Assembly (NCBI GenBank): GCA_002633005.1
Contig: NMRA01000027.1
Coordinates: 753,866 to 817,865, forward strand
DNA: 64,000 nt
DNA from: Phoronis australis
Lineage: Eukaryota > Phoronida > Phoronidae
Direction of reading: 5' to 3'
Positions 45,348 through 57,346 of the stretch are shown in pieces. Made by a program: the position numbers and the translations under genes. The notes below the pieces were generated by a model. The model saw only the letters and a list, made by a program, of their open reading frames with translations, did no database searches and had not been told where the DNA came from. Each line of letters starts with the position of its first letter. Within the stretch, counting starts at the first letter, position 1.

Positions 45348-46292
45348 GCGCACCTTGCACTCATAACAGAAGATTACATACAGTTGTGCAAAGGAGCTTT
45401 TTGGTAGTTTCAAAACACTTTTGGGGCGCCAGGTGACCGCTTTGAGGGTGGACCAAAATTCTGTTCATGCATAAAACGCCGTATAATACTAATGCCGTAT
45501 GTTCTCAAAGAGAATCTGCTATACAGGGCACGGAGAAGTTATGTTACCATGTACACAAATAATCCAGCAAGTGCACCTACCGATGTCAAACATATTAAAA
45601 TATGCGCCTCGGCTTGACACTAAAAGTGACTAGAGTAATTTGCGTTGTTTAAAATAAATCGATGATATCTTCGAAATTCACACGCTGTCATTTCTATTAA
45701 TTAAGTGAAAAAATAGAAAGTCATCTCAAATCGTTATGGGGCCGCCTCATTAGTATTAACGTTCCGTGAAACCAAAGAATGGCAAGCCTACAATTTAGAA
45801 CTATACGAGCAAGGAGAATCAAGCAATAGGCTGAATAGGTAAGATGTCACAGTGGACGATATTTTAAACGTCGCAAGGTTAGATGGCACTTTAGTTAAGC
45901 GTATATCACGACATACAGGAGGTCAGGAACTATACCACTATTATCAGTAACAAATAGATCTAAGCACTGTTGCCTGGTTTTGAGAAATTGTATATTGTAT
46001 TTTAATCAAGATAGGATCATGGATTCTTCTCCCTTCTTTGCTATCGTAGGCACGCTATTTTACATATTATATACACACTTTATGAGTTCAAATTCCTTCG
46101 CAAACATGTATTTAACTGCTATATTTACCTTATATTGATAACAATAATTTCGGTGCATCGTATTTTAAACATATATTTTCATGAAGATTCTTTTGGAAAG
46201 AACACGTACTAAACTGCTACGACACTCAGAAAAAAATAGCCTAGATTCTGTATTTGAAAAGCGCTCTGGTCAGAAATAATCACTCAAGACAT
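45348..46292. other. No recognisable gene
   Basis: AT-rich with chance ORFs only. Confidence 0.3.
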
Positions 46293-46456
46293 ATAGATTA
46301 TTACATGGCGAAGTCGTTATCCCCCGTTATCTAGAGCCCGAGTGGATTTTGGAGAATTATCGCCCGAGGGGCGTCAGCCCCGAGGGTGATAATTCTCCAA
46401 AATCCACGAGGGCTCTAGATAAGGGGGATAACGGCTGAGAACATGTAATAATCTAT
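46293..46456. mobile_element. Foldback palindrome element 1
   Basis: Near-perfect 164-bp palindrome. The outermost 15 bases ATAGATTATTACATG and CATGTAATAATCTAT are exact complements. The arms carry GAGTGGATTTTGGAGAATTA and its inverse, around a GGGGCGTCAGCCCC centre. Sequence homologous to element 2 continues for about 60 bp to the right, so the palindrome is part of a larger repeat. Confidence 0.85.
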
Positions 46457-47003
46457 TTATACCACATACTAAACGAGAAACATTGCAATGAATCGATTTA
46501 CCTTTTCTGACTCTCCACGGCTTTGTAACTACTTTCTATGTCAGAGGCCGGGGTCGGAGGTCGTGACCTTTTAAGAAAAGCCCGGTTATTTTTGTCAAAT
46601 ATTGCTTTTACTCAAAACCAATTGAAAACTTAAATATTATAGAAATAAATTGAATTTATAAAGTAAGGTTTACCAACTATTATAGCTTAAAACACGTTTT
46701 CTTCACGCTAAGCTTCGACCGGGAAATTATCGTCTGCTAAAGTAGGTTACCACTGGTAACTGAATATAATTCTCAAGTCAAAGATCCTGACGACACGATA
46801 CCCGCATTCAAACTAGAGATCGGTGATTTACAAGTAAGAAGACATGAGAGAAAAATTTCACAGAATTAAGATATCATTTTTATGGAAATTATGTGTCTTA
46901 TTTTCCGTAACGTGTAAGCACAGTGCAATGCGGTTTGTTGAACGTGCGATTATTGCGCGTGCTCATTTAAGTATTCTATTTTCACTCTTGATGACGTCAG
47001 TCG
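46457..47003. other. No gene; part of larger repeat at its left edge
   Basis: The first 60 bp match 48121-48180. ATTTATACCAC at 46454 is inverted as GTGGTATAAAT at 47153, which may mark the ends of a 710-bp element. Support is weak. Confidence 0.3.
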
Positions 47004-47072
47004 CTGCGTGGTGTAGTGGTAAAGTCGGCGACCAGCAATATTAGGGTCCCGGGTTCGACCCCGTCCTCGGTT
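47004..47072 (+). repeat. tRNA-like SINE head, second copy
   Basis: GTGGTGTAGTGGTAAAG (A box) and CGGGTTCGACCCC (B box) with tRNA-like spacing. The T stem has a mismatch and no acceptor stem forms. It is followed at 47087-47108 by the perfect 22-bp palindrome GTTATCTCACT/AGTGAGATAAC. Confidence 0.55.
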
Positions 47073-47438
47073 TCCCGCCAAATCGTTATCTCACTAGTGA
47101 GATAACTTTATGGGTTATTACACGGTTGTATCTGCCATTTGACGCTAATATCGTGGTATAAATGCTTGTTATGGCATGTAAGTCTATCTACATGAAATTT
47201 ACAATACAAAGACACTTCACTGAATAGTACTCCCTGGTAACGTGCCAACATGTTGAGAACCAGTTTAATGCCCCTTATTCAGTTCAGTGGAGAAGATTGC
47301 TTCTCAAAATATGAGCTCAATATATTTGACTATTTACAAAGCTGTCGTATTGTTCTTAAAGGTTTTATTGTTTGTAGAAGCTTGGTTTAGATGGCTCAGT
47401 GCAGTAATACATGAACGTATTACGCTCTATACCAACAT

Positions 47439-47591
47439 CAGTGGCGGATTTAGGGGGGCCAATGGGGCTATGCCCCCCTAAAATTCGCCTAGATTACATT
47501 TGGTAGTTCGAGGGTGCGAACGTCCGACGGGCAAAATCCTGGCTAATACTCTGCTCTGCACCCCCAACTCAAAATCCTGGATCCGCCCCTG
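47439..47591 (-). mobile_element. Short hAT-like non-autonomous element, copy 4
   Basis: CAGTGGCGGATTTAGGGGGG to GGATCCGCCCCTG, with GCAAAATCCTGGCTAATACT inside. The inverted ends are well preserved. Confidence 0.75.
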
Positions 47592-47975
47592 AACATTATA
47601 TGCCCGTGCCTGTATCAACGTCAAGCAGCTTTATGTTTTAATTGTACTCGTCAGGTGTGTTTCGACTCTTGCTGTTAAAAATGTTGAATTTCATGATGCT
47701 TCGATTTGTGTCTCCCGATTCACCACCTCAGAGCGAATTTTTGCAACTGGAGTTCTGAATATTTCGCATGCATATACTATACATGTACTTCTTGAAATGT
47801 AAACGAAAAACATACCAAAAGTAGAGAGGCAACCCGTGAAGGAATTAAAACCAACGCAACAGAAGTTAACTTATCAACCACGGGAGAAGAAATTCGTACC
47901 CGCGCTGCTGTACTTAGACCTTGAGGAAAGCGATACAGTTGTGTAACTTTGCTGTCATATAAGTTTAATATATAT
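47592..47975. other. No recognisable gene
   Basis: AT-rich spacer between two short elements. Confidence 0.3.
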
Positions 47976-48120
47976 ATTATTTCATGGCGAAGTCGTTATC
48001 CCACTAATCTACAGCCCGAGTGGATTTTGGAGAATTCCGGGAGGCGTTAGTCCCGAGAGTGATAATTATAAAAATCCACGAGAGCTCGAAATAACGACTG
48101 ATAACATTGTAATAATCTAA
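47976..48120. mobile_element. Foldback palindrome element 2
   Basis: Same arms as element 1 (CATGGCGAAGTCGTTATCCC, GAGTGGATTTTGGAGAATT, inverse AATCCACGAG and ATAACGACTG), but more worn and with a shortened centre. Confidence 0.75.
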
Positions 48121-48149
48121 TTATACCGCGTACTGAACGATAAACATAG

Positions 48150-48459
48150 TAACGAATCGATCTACCGTTCTCGACTAGTAAACTGTAGACGTCTGATTCG
48201 TCAAGAAAGTTTGTTAAAGTTTTTCCATGGGTATGGAATGTGCCCCTGCAAATGTTTGGAATCTGGACCAATAATCCTTCCAGAGTTCCACTGAACTGTC
48301 GATCTCACGAAAAGTTGGCGTAGTTGTCGTTGGTTGGTGCATCAGCCTACTTGTGGTCATCTCAGCAAAACGCTGATGATTCTCTTGCTGTTGGTTGATT
48401 TGTTGTTGTAATAACGAAATAGTGCCAGCCAACTCACCCATCTTTGTATATCCTGTCAA
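48150..48459 (-). pseudogene. LTR-retrotransposon gag N-terminal fragment
   Basis: Starts near 48459 with a glutamine-rich coiled part (ISLLQQQINQQQENHQRF), then FREIDSSVELWKDYWSRF and AGAHSIPMEKL. A TAA stop follows, and after it the same frame continues QTFLTNQT. This wording is typical of the start of Gag in a Gypsy-type family different from the one at 40 kb. TTTTGGCGTAGTTGACAGG just upstream (minus strand) looks like the primer-site region. No pol remains. Confidence 0.55.
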
Positions 48460-48514
48460 CTACGCCAAAATCTGTTCTGTTTTTGTAATAGAAAGAAGCA
48501 GAAACGTATATACA

Positions 48515-48653
48515 CAAAACGTACCTAGCGTGGCGTACATGAAATGATATCCCACGAGACATTATTCCGCGTATCGACCGAGACCGAAGGTCGTGGTCGG
48601 AATAATGTCGAGCGGGATATTATTTCATGTACACCACTCGAGGTACGTTTTGT
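48515..48653. mobile_element. Foldback palindrome element 3
   Basis: 139-bp palindrome with ends ACAAAACGTACCT and AGGTACGTTTTGT exactly complementary. The arms contain ATTATTCCG and CGGAATAAT, with CGACCGAG and its partner near the centre. It is different in sequence from elements 1 and 2 and lies just upstream of the gag fragment, where an LTR would be expected. Confidence 0.85.
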
Positions 48654-49783
48654 ATTTATCCCATACGCATCAAATTTGTGAGTTTCTTTTGTTTTCTTTC
48701 GGCGTTTTATAAATACTTCACCCCGACTGTTTTCGTGGCTAATCACAACCTGTTGTGTATGTACGTGCGCGTTACTTTGCTAACTTACTATAGTAAAAGA
48801 AAACAGTTTTAAATGTAACGGCTTATTACTTGAAATTGATAAAAAGCGTGAAAACGACAGTTACCGTGCATTGAACTTGTATCATATTTCGAAAATAAAT
48901 AAATAACAAGAATATTTGTAACATTGTAAAATCCTCATCGGGTAGCTGCACTCAATCATGAAACTAGGTCATTGACCGGAGCGCGTAGCCTACACGTCGT
49001 CTGCTTTCACGAAGATGTTTAAAGTGCCACCATAGATATTAGTAAAGAGATTCGCAACTCCGTGAAGTCTCGTGGCCTAACGCAAAAGTACGTGAGCAGG
49101 ATTCAAAACTTCCGGTCTCATGGCTAAGCATAGTAATGAAGGTGAACTTTGGTTTTTATTTCACGCACGTCAAGCAAATTTTTGAGTTTGAAATTAATAT
49201 GTTGTGTTTAATGCAAACTAAATCGCGTATGCGAGCCATTCAAGTCGGATTATTGGTACGAAACGTGTCAGAATTAACTTGACAAGTTGTTGATAGGCCC
49301 GCTTGCTGGAACAGTTCAACACACGAATCGAGGAGTTTGGCCCAAAGAAAAGGTTGAGCTAAATGGATAATTCTTTTCACCAGTTGAATTCTCAGTCATT
49401 TACGCTGAAATTTACTTTGAATTTTGTGATTTTGTATGAATTTTGGATCGACCTCAATGCACTTTCTCATTCGTCACTATGTTTACAATACAGCCATGGT
49501 TTACCAATATTATCCAAAATTCAACAAGAGCGAAATTTTGCCATTTTTCATGATTTTCAGAAGCTCATATGTATTAGCATGATGAAAAGTGGTGGAAAAT
49601 GAAAAGTATGCCATCGAAATATTTAAACTTTCTTCTTTATATTGATATCCGTTTCAACAAATGTGGGCATTCATGAATATTTTTAAAAATCGAAGTACTG
49701 CAGCACTTGAGAAGGGGATAAATGAATAAATTTTCAGTTTGCTAAATGGCCGTTACTGAACCGATTTTAATGATATGTGTATC
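48654..49783. other. No recognisable gene
   Basis: AT-rich with chance ORFs only. Confidence 0.3.
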
Positions 49784-49944
49784 CAGGGGCGGATCCAGGA
49801 TTTTTGTATTAGGGGGACCAGAGCGGAGTATTAGCCAGGATTTTGTCATTCAGACATTGGCACTCCCGATCTGCCAAATCGTGGAATCTGGGGGAATTCT
49901 AGGGGGGGGTGTAGCCCTCTTGGCCCCCTCTAAATCCACTATTG
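49784..49944 (+). mobile_element. Short hAT-like non-autonomous element, copy 5
   Basis: CAGGGGCGGATCCAGGATTT at the left, TATTAGCCAGGATTTTG inside, CCTCTAAATCCACTATTG at the right. Closest in form to copy 1. Confidence 0.7.
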
Positions 49945-52692
49945 ATGCCAAACTGCTAAAAACATCTGCCTTAAGTGTACACTTTTATTTGTTGTTTTTT
50001 GATAAAAGTATGGGAAAATGTAGTTTTTTAATTTAATCCCTTTTCAATTTCTAACCTGGAAAAATCCTGCAAGTGTACTCTTCCAAAAAAGGTAAATTCA
50101 GTCATTTTCAAGAACCATGCAAACCTTTACAGGGTTAAAACTGAACTCAAATTTGATTGGTCAAATGGATTAAACAGAATCAGTCAAAACTTTCATAAAT
50201 TACATAAAGTGACCCAAATTGGTGAAATATTTTCATTATAACAGTACAGCCTATATTTTTAAAATTCAATTTAACTTCAGTTTTGGGGATAGATTCAGTC
50301 TATTTCCTTCAAAAATAATTTTGTTTTCTACCTTGTGGTGCTGTGATCAGTTTCATTTTTAAAAAATTATATTTTGCATTAAAATAATTGTTTATTCAAC
50401 GCTGCAGTACATCAAAACCGTTTAGAATACGAGTATGCTCTTATTGGATGGTCACTAACACAACGCCTCTCAATTCTTATTTTATTTGACAGGAATAAAA
50501 TTGATTTAAATTTCATTGAAATTTTATTGTCAATTTAATTTTGTTTAATTAAAAATGCACATGACCATTTTTATCATATGGTGCGTAACTTAAGATTGTG
50601 AAAACATTGATCTCACTTGGGGAAAAAAGAATAATTCGTATAACCTCAAAGATTTTTGAATAAATGACGAAATACTCTGAAAAAACTAGGTTTCTAGTTT
50701 TTGCTATTTTTGAAATCATTTGTTACACCAATTTCTTTTTTAGAATTATTTTGAAATATTTTGGAACAAAAAAAATATTTTCACCGAACCATGGTAATTC
50801 TTGAAGTGTTTTGTCGTTTCGAAAGTCGTTTGGTGACGATATGTTGTTAACCTACATGTAAAGGACTCCATCTTGTTTTAGCAACACAGTAAGCTATGGA
50901 TTCCCAAATGTAGTTGTCTAAACTTGATATTTTTGTGGCCTGAAATTTTTGGGTGCTATTTGCTGAAAAAAAGGCTATTTTTGAGGCTGCAAAAATTAAA
51001 AAAAAATATATAAATGGCTAAAGCTACCATTTTAGACTATTGAAGTGTTTCTGATGAAATTTGTATTTTGCTTTGCTCTGACAGCTCTATTTTGTAAACA
51101 TAGTATGCAAAGAGTGTTTATGTATTCGTTCTCAGAAATGTATGCAACACTTTATGTAATGTTATGTTTTTTCCTGTTTGTTATTGTAAAAATCCCATTG
51201 CATATTTGTGTTGTCATTTTTCACTTACCAATTGTAAAGTAAGGCAGGGGAATCCCAGACCCCTGTTACTTACTCATTGGAACTGGGAAAATAAAAAAAA
51301 AATGAAAAATGTCTGTTTTGTGTGTTCTGTGCTATCTGATAACTACTAAAAATAATGCTGACAGAACACCTTTCATAACCCGAATCTTTACCTCTCATGT
51401 TCTCTATTTCAAATTTTGTGGGATTTTGTTTCAGTTGGTGGTTTCATTTCATGTGATAACTTTTTTCTTCTGCAGGCAAAAATATAACACTTAAAACTGA
51501 ATTCCCTTCACTGTGTATAAAGTGCAAAAACTTTTAAGTTTTAAAATTTATAAAAAATATGCTATACAAGTGTCCTTTCGAAAATTGAATATCTGTTGGG
51601 GTCACAAAACCCTAAAGAGAATTACAGTGCCAACTGGTTCTTCCAAATTTTGACGTTTTCAATTCAATCGCTGGTTATCTCCGCTACTCAATAGTGGCAC
51701 TGATTCTGTTGTGGCAATTAAACATTCACGCTCAATGCGATATTGAAAATTAACTCAGTTTTTTGTTAAAAAGCCACAGAAGAGTCCTGGGGGAAAAGTT
51801 CACTTTCACAAAATCACGTTCCAGATACAACTCTTCGTTCCATATTACTTTATAGATATTCTATGTATTTTTAACATTTACAGGATGTTCAGAAGCTGAA
51901 AGAGAGGAATAGACATTAGGTCTTAATAAGCATGCCCACCTTCATAATCATAAGTATCACTCGTCAAGAAACTGTGGAGAATATTTCAACTCAGTCGACA
52001 TGGAGAGCATGATGTGCTGCTATTGAAAATATTGAGAGTCCTTTTCGATTACATTCACGAAGCCCATTTTGAATGAGCAGCAAACAGGGTCATGCTGCAC
52101 TGAATCCCGCTCTCTGTGTACATGTATGGAGATACACCCTCACCGCATCATCAGGTTAGTTCATCAATATTACACATGTAGACCACCTGGGGTCGCTACC
52201 GTCGACTGCCTGAAGCTACTCAAGATACTTATCTATCACTGAATAGTTAATCAAATAGTGTTTACTATTTATATATATGCATAGATTTGACTTGTAATTT
52301 TACATGTTAAAGTTTCCAAATGTCTAATGCTTCATGTATGTATCTCAGTATCTATCTTTTATCCGTTAGCGCGACATTCTTTTTACCCCCTCCATTTGTC
52401 AGTCTTTGCAGTATTTCACACCTGCTGTGTACCATTGCATCTTTGATTAGCTTTTACTTTGTGGTGGTATTACTGAGTCATTTTATTTCCACTTGATGAA
52501 ACAAGTATTTTTGAAATATAGTTCGTCGTCTCTTGGTCAGTTTCTTTACCAATGTTCTGACGATACGAACGGAATGGAATAAAGATTGTTAACAGCAAAA
52601 AGTGTCATGTATCGAACCAATTTTGCATAATCGTAGCTACGTTTAGAAGTTGCCTTACAATGTACTTTTGGCCTAAGATAGTAGTGACAGCA
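49945..52692. other. No recognisable gene; very AT-rich
   Basis: Long stretch with many T and A runs. Predicted ORFs are hydrophobic and phenylalanine-rich only because of T runs. I see no gene here. Confidence 0.35.
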
Positions 52693-52743
52693 AGTTTTTG
52701 ACACACAAGTTTTTGGCACACAAGTTTTTGACACTCAAGTTTT
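52693..52743. repeat. Short tandem repeat, about 17 bp x 3
   Basis: ACAAGTTTTTGACAC-type units: CAAGTTTTTGACACA, CAAGTTTTTGGCACA, CAAGTTTTTGACACT, then CAAGTTTTG. Confidence 0.8.
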
Positions 52744-53401
52744 GCAAATGATAATCTGAAGATCGCGTAAGCGTGAGCTCTTAATTAAATACACATTAAA
52801 GAAATCTGGTGAATACTTTGTTCAATGTAGCGAATTTTTGTAATGATTGGTTCCAAAAGCACTTATTTCACCCGTTAACTAGTTATAGTAGCTTGAACGT
52901 GATTATTTGAGTGGGTATTCCGAGTTCACGTAGGCCTATATACGATCTTGAGATTAACCGAAACTCCAAGTTCATATTCGAATCTTCGATTGACACTTCG
53001 TCCGGCATCCATATATTTCTTGGTGCACCACACAAAATGAACAATTAAGCTAAAAAAATCTGTATTAAATTCAGTTCATTATAAAAAAATTCGATGCCAT
53101 GGCGAAGACTATTATTTGGGCTTAGGTTTCGAATGAAAGTGTTTGCGTAAAGATCCGTTTCATGAAGTTTTTAACAAAAATGAAGCGGAAATAGTGCCTT
53201 TAATGTCACGAGCCAAAAGATCAAATGTAAAGAAAACTTTAACGTTTTGTTTGTCGACTCCTAGCCGACCGGTCGGACAAAAATTCGCGATGTGTGCTGT
53301 ACCAGAGAACCCACTTTGTGTTTTCAATACGCGACTGTCGGAGAGTGTAATGAAAAACTACCTCGGTAAAGCTGGGACCTCGCTTTCTTTGAAAACTTCG
53401 T
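52744..53401. other. No recognisable gene
   Basis: The ORF at 53143-53403 runs into the short element and shows no family resemblance. Confidence 0.3.
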
Positions 53402-53773
53402 GAGATTACGTGAGATATTGCCGTGTATGTTAAATGAGAACACGTGACTTTGACAAGATTTTAGCTTCGGCCCTAGCGTACGATATGGTTCTCCTGAATG
53501 TGGTACCTTCTTCATGAGGAAACCTGACGTGCGTTCGCTAGGACCTTGCTAAAAAGCAAGACTTCGCGAGATTACATGAGATTTTGGGTATCTTAAATTG
53601 ACTTTGGCTAAACTTTAGCTTGGTCTTAGCGTTATTGAACGCACGCCTGGGTAGAATTCAGTATCGCTAGGACCTCGCTAAACCTAGCCAAAATCACGTG
53701 TTCTCATTTAAAAATGCACGGCAATATATCACGTTATTTCTTGCTTTTTAGCGAGGTCCTAGCGTTATTGAAC
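53402..53773. mobile_element. Cluster of three CACGTG-type short elements
   Basis: Copy D (about 53402-53480, reversed, with GAACACGTGACTTTG), copy E (53528-53645, ends CGTGCGTTC and GAACGCACG, no CACGTG) and copy F (53654-53773, ATTCAGTATCGCTAGG to GTCCTAGCGTTATTGAAC, with AAATCACGTGTTCTC). Nested or serial insertion of one family. Confidence 0.6.
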
Positions 53774-55280
53774 TCCACTCAGTTTGTAAGGTTTCTGTTG
53801 TCTGGCGGCCTTGTGAGTAAAGCCAATGGGTTTTGATACGATATTTTTGGGGTTGTCTAAGTTAGGTTAAAACCATAAGGCGAATTTTTGATCGTTCAAA
53901 GGGGAATTTTTGACCTGATAAGGGGAATTATGCGTAAATTTTTAATATTTTCGAGGGATCAAAGGCCCCGTTCGCCCTGGGCACTCACGGAAGTTGGATG
54001 ATAGAAAGTTTCACAGTCATTCGAGGTGCAAAAAAATTGAACAGCGCGAACAAGTAGACGGAATCATCGCTACGATTTATCCTAGTTTGCATCTTCAACG
54101 GCTTTGATGACATTTGTAATCGCAGGTAAGTCCTAGAATTTTAGACGATATTTTTCAACGTACATTTACTCCTATTTCCATCGTAGCCATAGGTACTTGA
54201 TTACACGCGTCGATTAGAGAATGCCGATATGACTTTCGCCTAGGCAACTAGACTTCGGGTCAGGGTACTTCAATAGCTCAAATATTCTGCCAGTGTTAAA
54301 GGACCGGCGCTGATAAAAAATCCGGTAAGCCAAAATACTGGCGTTGATGTCTTTTTGCGTATCATTACAGCTTTCTGTCGTTCAGTAACTTTTCCAGGCG
54401 TGAGGGGTGCTGAACGGCGATAACATCTGGCTCTTTTGTTAACTGCCCAGCTCAGTCTTTTGTCCCGTATGATAACAAGTAGGCCAATTATCTCCCAGGC
54501 TTCAATGGAAACGTATGGTGGTTGCACGCTATTAGCCCACAGGACGCGTATGAACACAGTCAAACCCGAGACCGTCTTTGGTCAAACCCAGCCGTGCGTT
54601 GGTAATCCGTTTGGACAGAATAGATTGTCTTAACTTCTGTTGTAGTTGGGCGATTTTGGTGATTCAAAAACGAAACATGATCAGCATTTGACGAGGAATT
54701 CAGAAATGCTATTGGTTTAAGCTCAAATATGTTATAATTTAATTTCATTTTTATCAGCCCAGCCCAGTCAGGCAATGCGATCTGATCGGAGATTAGAGCA
54801 ATTATCGAACAAAAGATCGCAGGTCCTCCAACCATAAATGCCAGAATGGAGTTAATCAGTCGTGTAAAATATTGGCTACGGGGTAAACTTCCCAACTTGT
54901 TGTTGGGCTATAGAATCGAACAAGTTGGGAGCAACGGGATGTCGCCGTCATGTCTACGAGTAAATCTAACTTATGGGATAAACCCGAAAAAGAAACACAC
55001 CATGCTAACGTGATCTAAAGACAGATACTGAATGGAAGCTAATGGCGGTAAACTGAACACGCTCACAAAAACTCTCGTCAAACAGAGGATCGAGAACATG
55101 CTACTGCGGTGGTCATACTTATTACGGATCGATTGCTCCCGCCACTGACTTACGCCGCTTGCCTAAATTTTATACCGGTCTTTAATTCCATCTTTTGAAG
55201 GGGAATTAATTCAATACCGCAGTAAAGCTAGTCCGGTAGCATGTGACCTTTCCCGCATAAGTTAGGTCGCTTGCAATCAG
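53774..55280. other. No gene that can be supported
   Basis: Two minus-strand frames (54270-54563 and 54560-54895) contain hydrophobic helices but no family motif; see rejected items. Confidence 0.3.
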
Positions 55281-55424
55281 CAGTGGCGGATTTAGGGGAA
55301 GAGAGCCCCCCCTAAAATTCCAGATTTCATTTGACAGTTGGGGGGTGCGAATGTCTGACAGGCCAAATTCTGGCCAATACTCTGCCCTGGCATCCCCTAA
55401 CTCAAAGTCCCGGATTCGCCTCTG
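55281..55424 (-). mobile_element. Short hAT-like non-autonomous element, copy 6
   Basis: CAGTGGCGGATTTAGGGG to GGATTCGCCTCTG, with CCAAATTCTGGCCAATACTC inside. Confidence 0.7.
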
Positions 55425-56884
55425 GTAAGTAACGAATGTTAGACCGAGGGAACGACCGTGTATCCGCAATCGGCAATTACCAGTTTGTGAGCAGATGAAC
55501 TTCGGTCACACTGTTTGTCAGATGTTTAAGTATTGACTCCGGTTTATCGACGGTCAGTTTTCGCTCAACTATTTATTAATAGAAACACTGAACGAACTTA
55601 CTAATTGCGTGAATTTGCAGCAAAGTAAATGTTCGTGTGGAATATATCGACATCGTGCTAAAATCAAATGTTAAATGATCTCGCGCAAATGTAATTTCGA
55701 GCTCTAACTATGAGTCGTTTTTTACACATAACAATCAAGAAATGTTTAAATGTTGTACAAGTTGTATAAAGTCCAAAAACAAAACTGCAGGTGTTTTCAA
55801 GCCTTGAAATGCTTGGAGAGTATTCGTACATATAGGTATTGCTTTTTATTATCGCTTCATCACGTATTCGCATCTGTCCATTGAAAATTCATTTCATTTC
55901 GTAAATATGATAGTAATAGAAAAACGTATACTTTCGGGAATAACATCAACAACTAGCGCAGATATTATAAAATGTTAAAAATCATCGATGCAGACAAACA
56001 AAACGGCAAGCGCAAAGCTAGAATGAGTTGTAACGTCAGCCGCTTTCCATCATTGTTCAGAATTTGATGTCACGTTCGGTGCAATCATAGCCTTCTATGC
56101 CCTTAGTATTAAGAGCACAATTCTGTGTTTCTCGTCTTTACTACAAGTGGTAATGCACTGAAAATAAAATCTTCGGAGCAACAACCCTTTGGTTTTACGG
56201 CTTTCCGACCCCAAGAAATTTTCAAGTCTTCAAGGATAGCGTTAAAATAACTTACGCTATGATTCAAAATAACACTTTACCAAACAGAAATGCATGCAAT
56301 ATCCAGTTCTACGAAACAGATTAGAACACAAATTTATTTTATTGCGTTGATTGGTCGCTACGTTAGAGAACATAGTCTCAAATTTCTTGCATTAAATAAT
56401 GTTGATAAAACTGATTTCGACAGACGTTTATTCGTGAAGAATGATGATAGAACACTTGAGTTACAGACAGCCTTCGAGATACACGCTGGCCCGGTGTCCC
56501 GGGGCCTGTGGATTTCCGGCCAGGCCCTGAGGAACTTGTAAAAGTTAACTTGGCACCCGGGAATAAATTTTCAGACTAACTGACCCGGCGGGCCAGCACA
56601 TTTATTTGCTGAAATTCGAACACTGGCTACAGAACTTTACTGCTTTCGTCAGCGTCTCAGCTGTAACAGCGGTACGAATGATTTCTTCCGACCAATCTGT
56701 CACCCTAAATAACTACACGATCTATAAAAAGTGACGGAATGCAAACCTAATTTTTATATTTTTGGAACTAGTTCACTCCAATTGAAACGAATGCTACATC
56801 AAATTTTAATAATGACTGCAACATTTCTAAAATGTAGCGACATCATTCGGCGATAAAACATCCACCCTATTGTCAAGCTTTATT
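55425..56884. other. No recognisable gene
   Basis: AT-rich, chance ORFs only. Confidence 0.3.
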
Positions 56885-56965
56885 CAGAGAATGGATGCCA
56901 GGATGGCTACAGGTACATTGCACAGAGAATGGATGACAGGATGGCTACAGGTACAATGCACAGAG
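56885..56965 (+). repeat. Tandem repeat, 38 bp x about 2.1
   Basis: Units CAGAGAATGGATG(C/A)CAGG, then ATGGCTACAGGTACA and (T/A)TGCA, starting at 56885 and 56923. Confidence 0.9.
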
Positions 56966-57346
56966 AAGTCCAAAACACACGAAAATACCAAAACAGGATT
57001 GGCTAGCAAATTAGCGAATCACAGCTCAGCAACAGTGTCAACGACTCATGGGAAACCTGTGCACTGAGTGAAGACCTTTCTGTAGACCGAATGAGAATGG
57101 GTTCACGCAGTTTCAAGCGATAGCGATTAGTATCGCTGTCAGTGGTCGTAAAACTGTGTTCCCCAGCGGCCTGTCTACCAGCAATGAATTCTTATCACTG
57201 ACTAATTTAAGAGATGTGACGTCATACTTTCCGAACATTTTAATTCACCTGATTTTCTATTCCAGCGACTCTACACTTCGCCAATATCATGGCATGTCTA
57301 CCTGCAGAAAATGCAGCAACTTCACGAGTTGTACTTTCCACACGTA
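56966..57346. other. 3' flank of FKRP-like gene 2
   Basis: The part next to 57346 matches the 3' flank of copy 1 (TACAACTC, then TTGCTG and CAGGTAGAC on the minus strand) at moderate identity. Confidence 0.4.

Noticed and set aside
50900-51500. Hydrophobic ORFs resembling membrane proteins
   Set aside because: They arise from T-rich sequence (phenylalanine and leucine codons) and lack splice or start context.
54270-54895. Two minus-strand frames with hydrophobic helices that looked receptor-like
   Set aside because: No GPCR or other family motif could be seen, the frames end abruptly without splice signals, and hydrophobic chance frames are common in AT-rich DNA.
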